Assembly: GCA_009919275.1 (NCBI GenBank)
Contig: RGCG01000002.1
Coordinates: forward strand, 1 to 64,000
DNA from: Actinomycetota bacterium
GTDB lineage: Bacteria > Actinomycetota > Acidimicrobiia > Acidimicrobiales > Ilumatobacteraceae
Direction of reading: 5' to 3'
Length of the DNA stretch: 64,000 nucleotides
This document shows, piece by piece, positions 51,109 through 62,500 of this stretch. Numbering within the stretch: the stretch's first letter is position 1; every line of letters begins with the position of its first letter. The notes beneath the pieces were generated by a model, which was given only the letters and a program-made list of their open reading frames with translations, made no database searches and was not told the DNA's origin. A program made the position numbers and the translations under genes.

Positions 51109-51411
51109 GTGTCACAGCGTCTCACCGCCGCCGACGTGGCGAAGGTTGCGCGCCTCGCCCGTCTCAACGTTTCGCCCGAGGAAGTCGAGCGTTACACGCG
51201 CCAACTCGATGGCATGCTCGATCACTTCGCCGACATCGACAACCTCGATCTTGCGAATGTCGAGCCGATGACGCAGCCGTACCCTCTCGTCAACGTGTTG
51301 CGCGCCGATGTCGAGCAACCATGCCTCGATCGTGACGAGGTTCTCGCGGTGGCACCCGCGGCCGAAGATGGTCGATTCCGCGTTCCTCCATCGGGTGGTC
51401 TCCATGAATGA
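51109..51411 (+). CDS. gatC: Asp-tRNA(Asn)/Glu-tRNA(Gln) amidotransferase subunit C
   Basis: VAKVARLARLNVSPEEVERYTRQLDGML; operon with gatA and gatB. Confidence 0.95.
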   Translation: MSQRLTAADVAKVARLARLNVSPEEVERYTRQLDGMLDHFADIDNLDLANVEPMTQPYPLVNVLRADVEQPCLDRDEVLAVAPAAEDGRFRVPPSGGLHE

Positions 51412-52828
51412 CTTTCCGACTGTTGCATCGATTGCGGCCGACGTCGCGGCCGGCCGCGTGTCGGCACGCGCGATCCTCGAAGAGCATTTGACGCGCATCG
51501 ATTCCCGTGAATCAGAGGTTCATGCCTTCAATCTCGTCATGCGCGACCGGGCTTTGCAAGCCGCAAATGAGATCGACGACCGCGTGAAGCGTGGGGACAA
51601 CCCGGGAAGGCTCGCGGGCGTACCCATCGCACTGAAGGACAACATGTGTACGCGCGGTATCGACACCACGTGTTCGTCGCGCATTCTCGAGGGCTGGAAG
51701 CCGCCGTACGACGCAACAGCAGTGAAAAAACTCGCCGCCGAGGGCGCGGTCTTCATCGGAAAGACGAACCTCGACGAGTTCGCGATGGGGTCGAGCACCG
51801 AGAACTCTGCGTTTGGTCCCACCCGCAATCCGCTCGACACATCGCGTGTTCCCGGTGGTAGCAGCGGTGGAAGTGCGGCGGCAGTCGCCGCGGGGTTTGC
51901 CGCAGGCAGTCTCGGCAGCGACACGGGCGGCAGTATTCGTCAGCCCGCCGCACTGTGCGGTCTCGTTGGAGTGAAGCCGACCTACGGCCTTGTCAGTCGG
52001 TACGGCCTCGTCGCATTCGCAAGCAGCCTCGACCAAATCGGCCCGTTCACACACACCGTCGAAGACGCAGCAATCCTCACCGAAGTGATTGCGGGCCACG
52101 ACCCCATGGATTCGACGAGCATCCCGCAACCCGCCCCGGCTCTCGTCGGTGTCCTCGGTGCCGGTGTGAAGGGCCTGCGCATTGGTCGCGTCGCGGACTT
52201 GCCGAAGGGCGCCGACCCCGACGTGCTTGCGCGTCTCGATGTTGCGTTCGATGAACTCGCCAAAGCGGGTGCCACCATCGTCGATGTGACGTTGCCGTCG
52301 CTTTCTTTCGCGCTCACGGCCTATTACCTCATCGCTCCCGCAGAAGCGAGCAGCAACCTTGCGCGCTACGACGGCGTCCGCTACGGCAAGCGTGTTGCGG
52401 CAGGTGACATCAACACGATGTACGCCGACACACGCGAGGCCGGCTTCGGCGACGAAGTGAAGCGGCGCATCATGCTCGGCACGTACGCATTGTCGGCCGG
52501 TTACTACGACGCCTACTACGGAAAGGCCTTGAAGGTCCGCCGACTCATCGCCGATGACTTCGCGCGGGCCTATGCCGCTGCCGACGTCATTCTCACGCCG
52601 ACGTCCCCGTCGGTCGCGTTCCGCTTCGGGTCAAAAACCGACGACCCGCTCGCCATGTACCTGTGCGACATCTTCACCATTCCGACGAACCTCGCCGGCC
52701 ACCCGGCGATGAGCGTTCCGTTCGGAACCGGCCAAGACGGCATGCCGGTGGGTGTGCAAGTACTCGCTCCGACACTCGGCGAATCGACGATGTTCCGCGT
52801 CGCTGCGGAGCTGGAGCGTGCGGCATGA
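51404..52828 (+). CDS. gatA: Asp/Glu-tRNA amidotransferase subunit A
   Basis: GTRNPLDTSRVPGGSSGGSAAAVAAG; SLGSDTGGSIRQPA. The track start 51308 is an extension. Confidence 0.96.
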   Translation: MNDFPTVASIAADVAAGRVSARAILEEHLTRIDSRESEVHAFNLVMRDRALQAANEIDDRVKRGDNPGRLAGVPIALKDNMCTRGIDTTCSSRILEGWKPPYDATAVKKLAAEGAVFIGKTNLDEFAMGSSTENSAFGPTRNPLDTSRVPGGSSGGSAAAVAAGFAAGSLGSDTGGSIRQPAALCGLVGVKPTYGLVSRYGLVAFASSLDQIGPFTHTVEDAAILTEVIAGHDPMDSTSIPQPAPALVGVLGAGVKGLRIGRVADLPKGADPDVLARLDVAFDELAKAGATIVDVTLPSLSFALTAYYLIAPAEASSNLARYDGVRYGKRVAAGDINTMYADTREAGFGDEVKRRIMLGTYALSAGYYDAYYGKALKVRRLIADDFARAYAAADVILTPTSPSVAFRFGSKTDDPLAMYLCDIFTIPTNLAGHPAMSVPFGTGQDGMPVGVQVLAPTLGESTMFRVAAELERAA

Positions 52829-54279
52829 GCGGCACGGGGAAAATCGAAAACGGTCTACCCGACGGTTGGGAACTCATCGTCGGACTCGAAGTCCACGTCG
52901 AACTTGCCACGAAAACGAAACTCTTCAGTGCATCGCCGAATCGCTTCGGTGACGAGCCGAACACCAACATCGACCCCGTGACGCTCGGCCTGCCGGGTGC
53001 GTTACCGGTGCTGAACGAGCACGCCGTCGAACTCGCCATGCGAATCGGTCTCGCACTGAACTGCAGCGTGCAGCCCTGCACGTTCCACCGCAAGAACTAC
53101 TTCTATCCCGACCTGCCCAAGGCCTACCAGATCAGCCAGTACGACCAGCCCTTGAACGTCGACGGCTATCTCATGTTGCCGGGCAACGTCCGAGTCGAGG
53201 TTGAGCGGGCCCATCTCGAGGAAGACACGGGCAAGTCGACGCACTTCGGCGGGGCCGGAGGGCGTATCCACGGCAGCGAATACTCGCTCATCGATTTCAA
53301 TCGCGCAGGTGTGCCGTTGGTCGAAATCGTTTCGCGACCCGACATCCGCACCGCCGAGCAAGCAAAGCAGTATGTGAGCGAATTGCGTTCGATTCTGGTT
53401 GCCATTGGCGCAAGCGATGCGAAAATGGAAGAGGGTTCGATGCGCTGTGATGCGAACGTTTCGGTTCGTCGTTTCGGCGAGCCGCTCGGTACGCGGTGCG
53501 AAATCAAGAACGTCAACTCGGTGCGATCGCTCGGTCGTGCGATCGAATACGAAGCGCGTCGACAAGTCGACATCCTCGATACCGGTGGAAGCATTCGTCA
53601 AGAGACGCGTCACTGGGACGATGCCGAGGGTCGCACCCATACTCTTCGCACGAAAGAGGACGCCGACGACTATCGCTATTTCCTCGAACCCGACCTCGTG
53701 CCGCTTGCTCCCGATGCTGCGTGGGTCGAGCGAGTCCGGACCGCACTGCCACCGTTGCCGGCTGCGCGTCGCGCCGCGCTTGCCTCTCTCACCGGCGCCG
53801 ACGTCGAAGGTGAAGCCGTGTCGGTGGTCGTCGAGCGCGGACAGGACACGTACGTGAAAGCTGTTGTCGATGCAGGTGGCGATGCGGCCCGCGCATTGGT
53901 GTGGGTTCAGCAATCGTTTGCCGATGAAGGTGACTCGCCGCGATTGCCGGCGTCCGATCTCGCAGCGCTCACCCAAATGGAGCGTGCCAACAAGATCACG
54001 GCGACCCAAGCAAAGACGGTTCTCGGCGACATGCTTGCCGCAGGCGGGGGAGACCCGGCACGGATCGCTGCATCGAAGGGCTTTGAAGCACTCGACACAA
54101 CGTCGATCGCTGTGTTTGTCGACGAAGCGATTGCGGCGCAACCCGATGCCTGGGCAAAGTACTGTGCAGGTGAAGAGAAGGCCGCAGGTGCGCTCGTCGG
54201 TGCCGTCATGAAGGCGAGCAAAGGAAAAGCCGACGGCAAAGTCGTCACGGCGTTGCTACAAGAACGGCGCGGATCGTGA
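52825..54279 (+). CDS. gatB: Asp/Glu-tRNA amidotransferase subunit B
   Basis: WELIVGLEVHVELATKTKLFS; HLEEDTGKSTH; EIVSRPDIRTAEQA. Confidence 0.96.
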   Translation: MSGTGKIENGLPDGWELIVGLEVHVELATKTKLFSASPNRFGDEPNTNIDPVTLGLPGALPVLNEHAVELAMRIGLALNCSVQPCTFHRKNYFYPDLPKAYQISQYDQPLNVDGYLMLPGNVRVEVERAHLEEDTGKSTHFGGAGGRIHGSEYSLIDFNRAGVPLVEIVSRPDIRTAEQAKQYVSELRSILVAIGASDAKMEEGSMRCDANVSVRRFGEPLGTRCEIKNVNSVRSLGRAIEYEARRQVDILDTGGSIRQETRHWDDAEGRTHTLRTKEDADDYRYFLEPDLVPLAPDAAWVERVRTALPPLPAARRAALASLTGADVEGEAVSVVVERGQDTYVKAVVDAGGDAARALVWVQQSFADEGDSPRLPASDLAALTQMERANKITATQAKTVLGDMLAAGGGDPARIAASKGFEALDTTSIAVFVDEAIAAQPDAWAKYCAGEEKAAGALVGAVMKASKGKADGKVVTALLQERRGS

Positions 54280-54821
54280 AGCGTTCATTCGTCGTTGTTC
54301 TCGTTGCGTGTCTCTTGGCGGCGGGATGCGCGGAAGACTCGACTCCAAACAGTGATGCATCGGCGGTCACGAGCCTCGAAGCGTCGCCGTTGGAATCGTC
54401 GACGTCGAAAGCGTCGACTCCAGCGGTGTCAACGACAACGGCTGCGCCGGTGTCGCCAGCGGGTGACTTTGGGTCGCGATACAACGGGGCACCGGTTGCC
54501 TTCTGGTTCTGGGCGCCGTATTGAGGCACCTGCAACAGTGAAGCCCCCTCGGTCGAGGTGGCCAGTCAAAAGTGGGCCGGAGAGGTTCAAATTGTCGGGG
54601 TTGGCTGGAACGGCACCCAGGACGAAATTGATGGTTTCGTCTCTCGCCACGGTCTGACCTTTGCCAACGTTCGAGACGCCGACGGGTCGATTTTCGCCTC
54701 TTTCGGCGTTGCGGGCCAGCCAGCATGGGTTTTCCAGTCGGCCAACGGATCTCGTGAACTTGTGCTCGGGGCCCCCTCGGCTTCCGAAGTCGCGGGTCGT
54801 CTCGCCGGAATCGCCGGCTGA
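54276..54821 (+). CDS. candidate selenoprotein: DsbE/Mpt53/TlpA-like thioredoxin lipoprotein with UxxC active site (TGA at 54522-54524 read as Sec)
   Basis: One reading frame: (GTG)KRSFVVVLVACLLAAGC...GAPVAFWFWAPY-[TGA]-GTCNSEAPSVEVASQKWAGEVQIVGVGWNGTQDEIDGFVSRHGLTFANVRDADGSIFASFGVAGQPAWVFQSANG...GIAG. Lipobox LLAAGC; cis-Pro loop GVAGQPAWVF. The TGA replaces the first Cys of CxxC. The track splits it into 54276-54524 and 54558-54821. Confidence 0.8.
54543..54562 (+). promoter_or_regulatory. putative bacterial SECIS hairpin
   Basis: GCCCCCTC-GGTC-GAGGTGGC: 8-position stem (7 pairs, one C/U mismatch), GGUC tetraloop starting 27 nt after the UGA (26 nt in between). Confidence 0.7.
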
Positions 54822-54946
54822 TTCCTGACCCTCGCCGGGCTCCAGATGACTCCCGGGAAAACGCCGATTGAAAGATGTGTCACCTGACTGGTCAATAATG
54901 GGGTCTCTCATTACCTTGAGGGCAAGTCCAGTTGAAGGGGGCAGCG

Positions 54947-55456
54947 GTGGGTGTTCGTCGTGCGAGAGGAAATTTTTTAGCCGTTTGCATAGTCGGTGCA
55001 TTTGTACTGGGTGCATGCGGTGGTTCCGACTCGTCGTCGAATGACGAAACAACTGCCGACTCCACCGAAGTTGTCAACGAAACAGATGAAGCAGAGGAAG
55101 CAACAACTGACACCGCTGTTGAAGCAACCGGTTCGGTTGAGGAGTTCTGCAAGTCGGCACTCGACAACCAGGGTGGTGCCGACATCGCCGCCGACGATGA
55201 CCCTGCAGCGATTGCCGAGAAGTTGTCGGCGAATGCTGCGGCACTCGAAGAGATGGCATCACTCGCGCCGAGCGACGTGAAGGCAGATGCCGAAGCTGTT
55301 GCCACTGCTGCTCGCAGCATGGCCGAGGCAATTTCTGGTGACCCGACTTTGGACAAGTTCAACTCGCTGATCGAAGAATTCGCAACATCCGATGCCAACA
55401 CCGCGTCAGCCAACGTGCAGACATGGGTGAAGGCGAACTGTGAGCCCGGGAAATGA
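54947..55456 (+). CDS. lipoprotein, hypothetical
   Basis: Signal FLAVCIVGAFVLGACGGS (lipobox LGAC) with an acidic/Thr-rich linker; possible TTG start at 54932. Confidence 0.75.
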   Translation: MGVRRARGNFLAVCIVGAFVLGACGGSDSSSNDETTADSTEVVNETDEAEEATTDTAVEATGSVEEFCKSALDNQGGADIAADDDPAAIAEKLSANAAALEEMASLAPSDVKADAEAVATAARSMAEAISGDPTLDKFNSLIEEFATSDANTASANVQTWVKANCEPGK

Positions 55457-56529
55457 TGAGAGGTACATCAATCATGAGGAAACGATCGTTCTTGACCGGG
55501 GTCATCGCGGCCACGGTTGTGCTGGCTTCGTGCGGCGGGTCATCTGACTCGTCGTCGGGTGAGACAACGGCATCGACGCGTGTGAAGAACGCGGCGCTAC
55601 CCGCAACGACTGTTGCTGCGACAACCGCGGCACCCGAGACCACCGCTGCACCTGCAACGACTGCGGCACCTGCGACAACCGCGGCGCCTGCAACGACCGC
55701 AGCACCCGAGACCACCGCGGCACCTGCGACAACCGCAGCGCCCGAGGTCACGGTGCCCGAAGTGACAAAGGTGAAGGACCCGGGTGGCTACCAGGCGACG
55801 TACCTCGCAACCACCGACCCACTCGGCTCACCGCGTCCCGCGTTGCCCGCCGAAGCATCGATCACAGCGAATGCGGCCAAGGCAGTCGGCAGCGTTTACC
55901 GCACCGACAGCGACGGCATCCTCGGTGTCACTGCCGCTGAATGGTCGGGCACGGCCACGCCGCTCACGCTTCGCTGGACAGTGAACGGCAAGCCCTGTGA
56001 CAACTGCGCCTTCCTTTCGCCCACCTCGAAGAAAGTGGTGAAGGCCCTGCTGGCGGCGACATTGCCCGGTTCCGGAATCACCGGCATTCGAGGCCTCGAT
56101 GCGACGGCCGTCGGAGTCGGTCGGTATCAGGGCAGTGGTTGGGGTTTCGAAGTCCTCATCGGCGACCCGGCATCGGCTGAAGCGCAAAAGACCGGCAATG
56201 CAATCCGTGACTGGGCGCTTTCCTGCTCGGGTGATACCGCAGCGACCTGCCGCAACGTCGAGCTCGGAATCGGCGAACTGCGCTGGAAGAACCAAATCTG
56301 GTCGGTGGCCAACTGCACCTCTGCGCTGCAGAACGGCGGACCAAAGATTCTCCTCGCCGACGCAGCAAATCTGCTGAAGGGCGCCACTGCCGAAACCGCA
56401 AGCCTCGTGCGCCAACGCGCCGCAATCGATCGGGTGGCAATCGCCACGCCCACGTATCGCCCAGTTTTTGCGAGCTCGGGTGACGCCCGCGCTCTCACCG
56501 GATTCGCTTCGACAGGATGTGCGAAATGA
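55453..56529 (+). CDS. lipoprotein with TTAAP(A/E) repeat linker, hypothetical
   Basis: GVIAATVVLASCGGS lipobox; seven TTAAPx repeats; ATGA overlap with the upstream gene. Start may be internal (MRKRSFLTG). Confidence 0.75.
   Translation: MMRGTSIMRKRSFLTGVIAATVVLASCGGSSDSSSGETTASTRVKNAALPATTVAATTAAPETTAAPATTAAPATTAAPATTAAPETTAAPATTAAPEVTVPEVTKVKDPGGYQATYLATTDPLGSPRPALPAEASITANAAKAVGSVYRTDSDGILGVTAAEWSGTATPLTLRWTVNGKPCDNCAFLSPTSKKVVKALLAATLPGSGITGIRGLDATAVGVGRYQGSGWGFEVLIGDPASAEAQKTGNAIRDWALSCSGDTAATCRNVELGIGELRWKNQIWSVANCTSALQNGGPKILLADAANLLKGATAETASLVRQRAAIDRVAIATPTYRPVFASSGDARALTGFASTGCAK
55621..55746. repeat. 18-bp coding tandem repeat x7 (TTAAPA/E)
   Basis: ACAACCGCGGCACCCGAG-type units encoding the Thr/Ala/Pro linker. 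Confidence 0.9.
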
Positions 56530-59500
56530 GCATGAATAGCTTCAAGAAATTTGCCCTGGTATCGGCGGCGATCAGCATTGCAATCGTCGACATCACCCCG
56601 GTCGGCGCAAGCAGCCCGGCCGATTCGACGACCACCACGGTCGCACCGGCAGCCGAGGCGACCACCACCACTGGCGCGCCCGCTGCGGGTGACGCAACCA
56701 CGACGACGGCTCCGGGTGCTGCAGCGCCCGCCGCGACCGACGTCGCGGTGCCCACCACGATTCCCGGTCTCGACAACGCGTTACTCGCGCCACTGCCGAG
56801 TGACGCGAAGCCCGACAACGTCGACCTCGTGCCGGCAACCACGGCACCGGCCACTACGTTGCCGCCCGCAACGCCGGGCAAAGCGAAGTCCGGCCCCGAC
56901 ATCATGGCCTCGGCAAACCAAACAAGCGTTGTCACCACCGACCTCAACGCGGTGATCATTGTTCGTTTGTCGAACATGGGTAACGCGGCCGCGGGTATTG
57001 AAGCCCCGGTCTCGTTCTCGTTGGCCAAGTTGCCGCGAGGCGTCAAGGTGCTCGAGGTTCTTCCTGCGCTGAACGACAAGTCGGCGATCGGTGACCAGGG
57101 CTGGGAGTGCAACGCGACATCGTGCACGCTCAAGCAGAAGACCGACACCGGTATCTCCAGCGGCATCATTCCCGTTGCGGGTGTCGTGCGCGCCGACCTG
57201 CGCGTGAACTACGCACCCGATGCGGAATTGTTCGTCGCCGACGATGCGTACACCACCAAGAGCAACGAGCTTGCCGAAAAGCGTGACATCGCAGGAATCC
57301 AGGCCTTGTCGCGTACCGTGCCGCACTTCCTCGTGCGTGCGTCACTCGCGGGTGATGCTGCTCCCGAAAACGACGAGTTCGCTCTCGCGGTGCTGGGCGC
57401 TCCTCGCAATACAACGGGCAACAGCCCCGCCGAGGACACGGGCCGCAGTTCATGCGTCTTCGTTGACGGTGAACCGTCCGGAAACACCTATCCGGGTGGT
57501 CGCTTCAAGATCGTTCTGCGCACGCTTCCGGTGTGTGATCAGGTTTTCTCGGGCGACATCACTTTCACCGACATTCTTCCCGCACAGCTTGGTCTCACCG
57601 ATGTGAAGATTTCCGGCAACGGTTGGACCTGCGATGACCCTGCCGCACCGAAGCGTTGTACGCGCACCGGTGGCGAGATTCAGCCCAGCTTCTTCAGTGA
57701 GCCGCTCATCATCGAGGGTCGCACATCGAAGACCGCAGCGGTGACGGCACAGCCCTTCACGTGGAAGGTCAACTCAGTGAGCCGCGTGCTGGCCGATGGA
57801 ACCCAGCTCGAGGCGCTCGCCGAACTCACCTCGCAGATCAACGAAGCCCCGAAGCCCGACCTCGTCGCAAAGGTCATCGCGCGTGATGGCAAGACCAGCA
57901 TGGTTGCTCCCGGCACGTTGCTCGTCGATGCGAAGGTGCGTTCGATCAACGGTATTGGTCAGAACGTCGCCGTCACCGTGGGTGTCCGCAAGGGCGTCAC
58001 AATTGAAACGTCAGCCGATGGCTCGCCCGGTTGGACCTGTGCGTCCGCCGCCGCCGACCCGGCTGCCGGCGAAGGTGCAACTGCGTTCAAGTGCGTGAAG
58101 GCAGAGTTGTTCGACACGGCCGAAGAAACGGTCGCTTTCAAGTTCACGACCACCGAAGCGACCGAAACGGGCGCAGCGCAGGTCATCAGCGTGATCTCGG
58201 CCGAGAACGAAGATGCGGCGAAGGTCGAGAACAACCGTTCGGGCCAGACGTTGCTCATTCAGCCCGCTCCGGCAGCAATGCCCGGCATCGTGTTCACGCG
58301 TGCCGACGAGAAGGGCGCAACCCAGGCCGTCAGCGACGGTTCGACAACCGAGATCATCGTTGGCAAGAAGGCCAGCTACGGCCTCGCGGTCTCGAACCTC
58401 GGCGCGGCTCCCATCGCAGCTGGATCGGTTGTTCGTCTCGAACAGTACGTATCCGACTTCGCGATCTTCTCGGGCAAGTCAGCACCGAAGGAAGCCGACT
58501 TCAAGGGCGACCTTGATTCGAAGAAGATTCCGGCAACGCCGGGCCAGTGGGCCTGCGTTGCAGGTCAAGGCACTCCGCCAGTGGTGCAGTTGCCCGAATC
58601 CCTCGCGGGTGCGGGGGAGGCCATCGCCGCGCCGACACCCGTTGCCACACCGGGCAAGAAGGGCGCGGCAATTCGTTGTGAGTTGACGCTCGCCGCTGCC
58701 GTGGCACCCGAGGCACAGACGCCAATTCTCAATCTCACCGTCGAGGCCGCGAATTCGGCCAAGCCGGGCAAGCCCGAATGGCCGGTGTACGCGTCGTTGC
58801 CAGCGGTGAAGACCGCTCCGGTGGCCCGCTACGGCATGGGCATCACCGTGGTCAAGCAGCAACCGGCGCTCACCGCGGCGATTGCCGCACCGGCCGGACC
58901 TCGTCCGGGTGGCAAGGCCGCTGCGCAATTCAGCGTGAAGAACGAAGGCACGGCCGACTCCAATGCTCAGTCGATGATCATCAAAACCAAGGGCGGTCGT
59001 TTGACCGGCGCCAAGGGTGAGGGTTGGAACTGTGCAGTCGTCGGTGGCTTCATCGCCGAGGGCTTCATTGCGTGCTCGCGCAAACTCCCGCTGAAGGTCG
59101 GGGAAGCGTCGAAGGCCGTCGCTGTCGACTATCAGTCGAGTGACCCGAAGGCCAAGAAGATGGTGTTGCAGGTGACGTCGATCGTCTCGAACATCTACGG
59201 CCAGCCCACCAGCCAAACCTCGACCCAGGAAGTCGACCTGCGCGCGCCGCTGTCGTTCTCGATCCAGGGTCCCGACGTCATTGTCGATCAGATCGTCGAT
59301 GCCACCGGAAAGCGTGTGCCGTCGTCGATTCTCCTCACAACGGTCGGCAACGCCGACGGTTCGAAGTTCACGTGGCGCCAGCTCTGCACGACCGATGCCG
59401 ATGTCAAGGCATCGAACGGGCTCTGCAAGGCCGTCACCTCCGCGGCCAAGTGGGTCAGCGACGCTCCGTCGACGGGCCCCACGGCGAATCTGCTCGCACC

Positions 59501-62500
59501 CGCCGTCAAGGCGGAAGAGACGTTGGTCTTCGAAGCAACCGCTCTCGACGAGGCGGGAACTTCCTCGACCGCGCGCTTCTCGGTGCGTGTCCAGCCGTTG
59601 CCCACCGCGCAGGGTCCGACCGGCAAGGCGGGAAGCGGCAGCGGTTCGTCCGTGCTGCGTCGCGTGCCGAAGCAGTCGGGACCAAGCGTCCGCGCATTTG
59701 CCGCCACCGCGCCGACATCGGGCGCCGGTGACACTTCCGTTCTCACGTCGGCCAATGCCGGCGTGACGGTCAACGGCAACATCTTCGGTGGTTCGACGCT
59801 CACCGTCGCTCAGGGTGCCGCTGTGTCGGTCACCGCCGCGGCCTCGGGCGTTGGCGCGGTCACCTACGCGTGGTCGCAGGCCGCGGGCCCGACACCTTCG
59901 GTGCTTGCAACAGCCGTTACGAACACCGCAACGGTCGCGTTCACCGCACCCGCAGCGAACACAACCATCAGCCTCCGCGTGGTCGCAACCGACTCACGCG
60001 GCGAAAAGTCATCCGATGTCGTCACAGTTGTCGTTGGCACCGGTGGCGCTGCCGCCGTGTCGGCGAACATCACCGAGGGCGAAGGTCCCTTGGCAGTCGA
60101 CACGGCGAAGGCAATTGCTCTCAACGCAACCGCAACCGGTTCGGGCGCCATCACCTATGCCTGGACACAGGTGTCGGGTCCTGCTCTTACGTTGAACGGT
60201 GCGAACACTGCAGCGCTCTCGATCGCGGCATCGGCCGCAATCGGCACCGCAGTCATCCTGGTCACTGCCACCGACGCCACAGGCGCCAGTGCAACCGACC
60301 AGATCACACTGCAGATGAACCCAAGCGGTGCACCGACCCCGTTGTGTGACTTCGTCGAGGCAATCTCCACGAACACCGCCTCCAAGCTCGAAGCGACGTA
60401 CAAGGCGATCGGTATCGGCAATCTTGATCTGTCACAGCTCAAGGTGAACTCTTCGACGTGTTCGGAGAGTTCGAAGGTGTCGTTCACCAACGCCGGGTTC
60501 TCGCTCGCCGGCTACCTCACCGTTTCGGGTGCAAGCGGCTCGATCAGCGCCGCCGGTCTCACCATTCGCTCGGCCACTTTCACCGGTCCCGAGTCGTGGG
60601 GTTCACCCGTCTTCTCGATCGGTGGAACCGACCCCGTCGGCCTCTTCATTCCGTTCTCAAGAGCATCGATTGCAATCGGCGCATTCGAAGGCAAGATCGA
60701 ATCGGGTTCGATGCCGTTCCTCAAGTTGCCCGCCGGCTGGACGCCCGCTGCGACGTTGACGTTCAGCGTCGACGCCGAGGGTGGCAAGGCCGTCAGCCTC
60801 GAAGCAACCGCTACCGGCCCCGAGAAGAACGGCAAGAAGCCAACGGCCCGCATCGCGGGTGCCGTCGCCACAAACGGCACGTTCTCGCTTGACGCATCGC
60901 TCGCCAACGGGTTCGAGCTCTTCGGCTCGACAATCGACTTCGCCGGCTCGGTGAAGAAGGAAACCCCCGAAGCCGACGTCGCTTTGTCGCTGAAGGGCGC
61001 CCTGCAGGGTGAGATCGCGCTCACGTCGAACGTGAAGATCACCGCATTGTCGGCGTCGTACGACAAGGGCGGCGCCATCACAGGTTCCGGCACGATGACA
61101 ATCGGCTCGGGCGACACCGCACTGGCAGTGACGGCCGACCTCAGTTACACCGATGCAAACAACCATTCGTTCGCCGTGAAGGCCGCAACCGCGGGTGGCA
61201 AGTGGAGCCCGGGCAAGGACATCTCGATCCCGCTCGCCAGCGCGTCGGGTTCGTACGTTGCCAAGGACGGCGCAAAGACCATCGACGTCTCCGTCGTCGG
61301 TGGTGACGTGTCGCCCTTTACCGGTCTCAAGTTCGTCGCACCCACCATCAAGGCGACCGCACAGTGCCCGGCAACGGGTGCCTGTGACGTGAAGGTCAAC
61401 CTTGACTCGGGTGCGGAAGTCACCCTGGGTTCAACCTCGACGACCGGCAAGATCACCGGTGCGGTCGACATCACCAACAAGACGGCGTCACTGAAGGCAT
61501 CGCTCGACAAGATTCCGCTCGTCGCGGGCCTCGAGATCACGTCGGCCTCACTGGCAATCGATTCCACCAACATCGGTGCCGCGAATGCGGCCACCACCGT
61601 CACGTTGGCGGGTTCGATGACAGTGTTCGAAAAGACGGTCAGCGCCTCTGCGGCGTTCTCGAAGACCGGCGTGTTGCTGACCGCCGACCTGCCGGAGCTC
61701 GCACCGTTCGGCGCAAGCGGACCGGTCTGGAAGCCGGGCCAGCTGAGCTGGTCGTCGGGTCCGATCTCGATCACACCAAAGGTGCCGTCGTTGCCGAACA
61801 TCAAGTCGGTCAACCTGACACCCAGGGTGCCGCGTCTCAACATGGCGATCGCACTGCCCGAGCAGATCAAGGGTCTCGCTTCGGCAACGGTGAGCAACGT
61901 TGGCGACATCGCCCTCGATGGTGAAGTCGACTTCTCGACCGGCAAGTTCAGCCTCGCCGCGTCGCTCACGAACGACACGATCGACCTCGCTGGTGCAATC
62001 AGCCGCGAGAAGACCGGCGACCCGTTCAAGTACAACCTCACCGGCAAGGTGAAGAAGGCAATCGCCCTCACCGACTCGGTGTCGCTGACCACGCTCGACG
62101 TGAGCTTCGGCAACGCAACGGCGGGTGGCCCGCTCACCCTCACCGGCAATGGTTCGGTTGACGTGAAGTTGCCCGACTCGACGGTTGTCACCGTCGCGGG
62201 TGCGGTCACCTACAACTCGGCCACCGACTTCACCGTTACCGTCTCGGCGGGTGCAACCGCTCCGTCGTTCGCGGTCACCGGTGGCGAGGCTCTGAGCCTC
62301 GGTCAGGCAAGCGGTACCTTCAAGCGCACCGCTGCAGGAAGCGTCCTCGACGTCAACTTGTCGACCGCTGGTCCGTGGAAGCCCGTCAGTGGCCTCAGCG
62401 TCACCAACGTGTCGGCCAAGGCATCGGTCACCTGCAACACCGGCGCCAAGTGCGTGCCGGCGTTCGACCTGAAGGGAACCCTCGGCTTCGACCTCGGTAT

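Noticed and set aside
54522-54524. Simple nonsense mutation making two separate genes
   Set aside because: Not excluded, but less favoured: the stop falls exactly on the catalytic Cys codon, the frame stays intact afterwards and a SECIS-like hairpin follows at the right distance.
54558-54821. Independent 87-aa ORF starting GTG 54558
   Set aside because: It begins inside the thioredoxin fold just after CxxC; better explained as the C-terminal part of the 54276-54821 protein.
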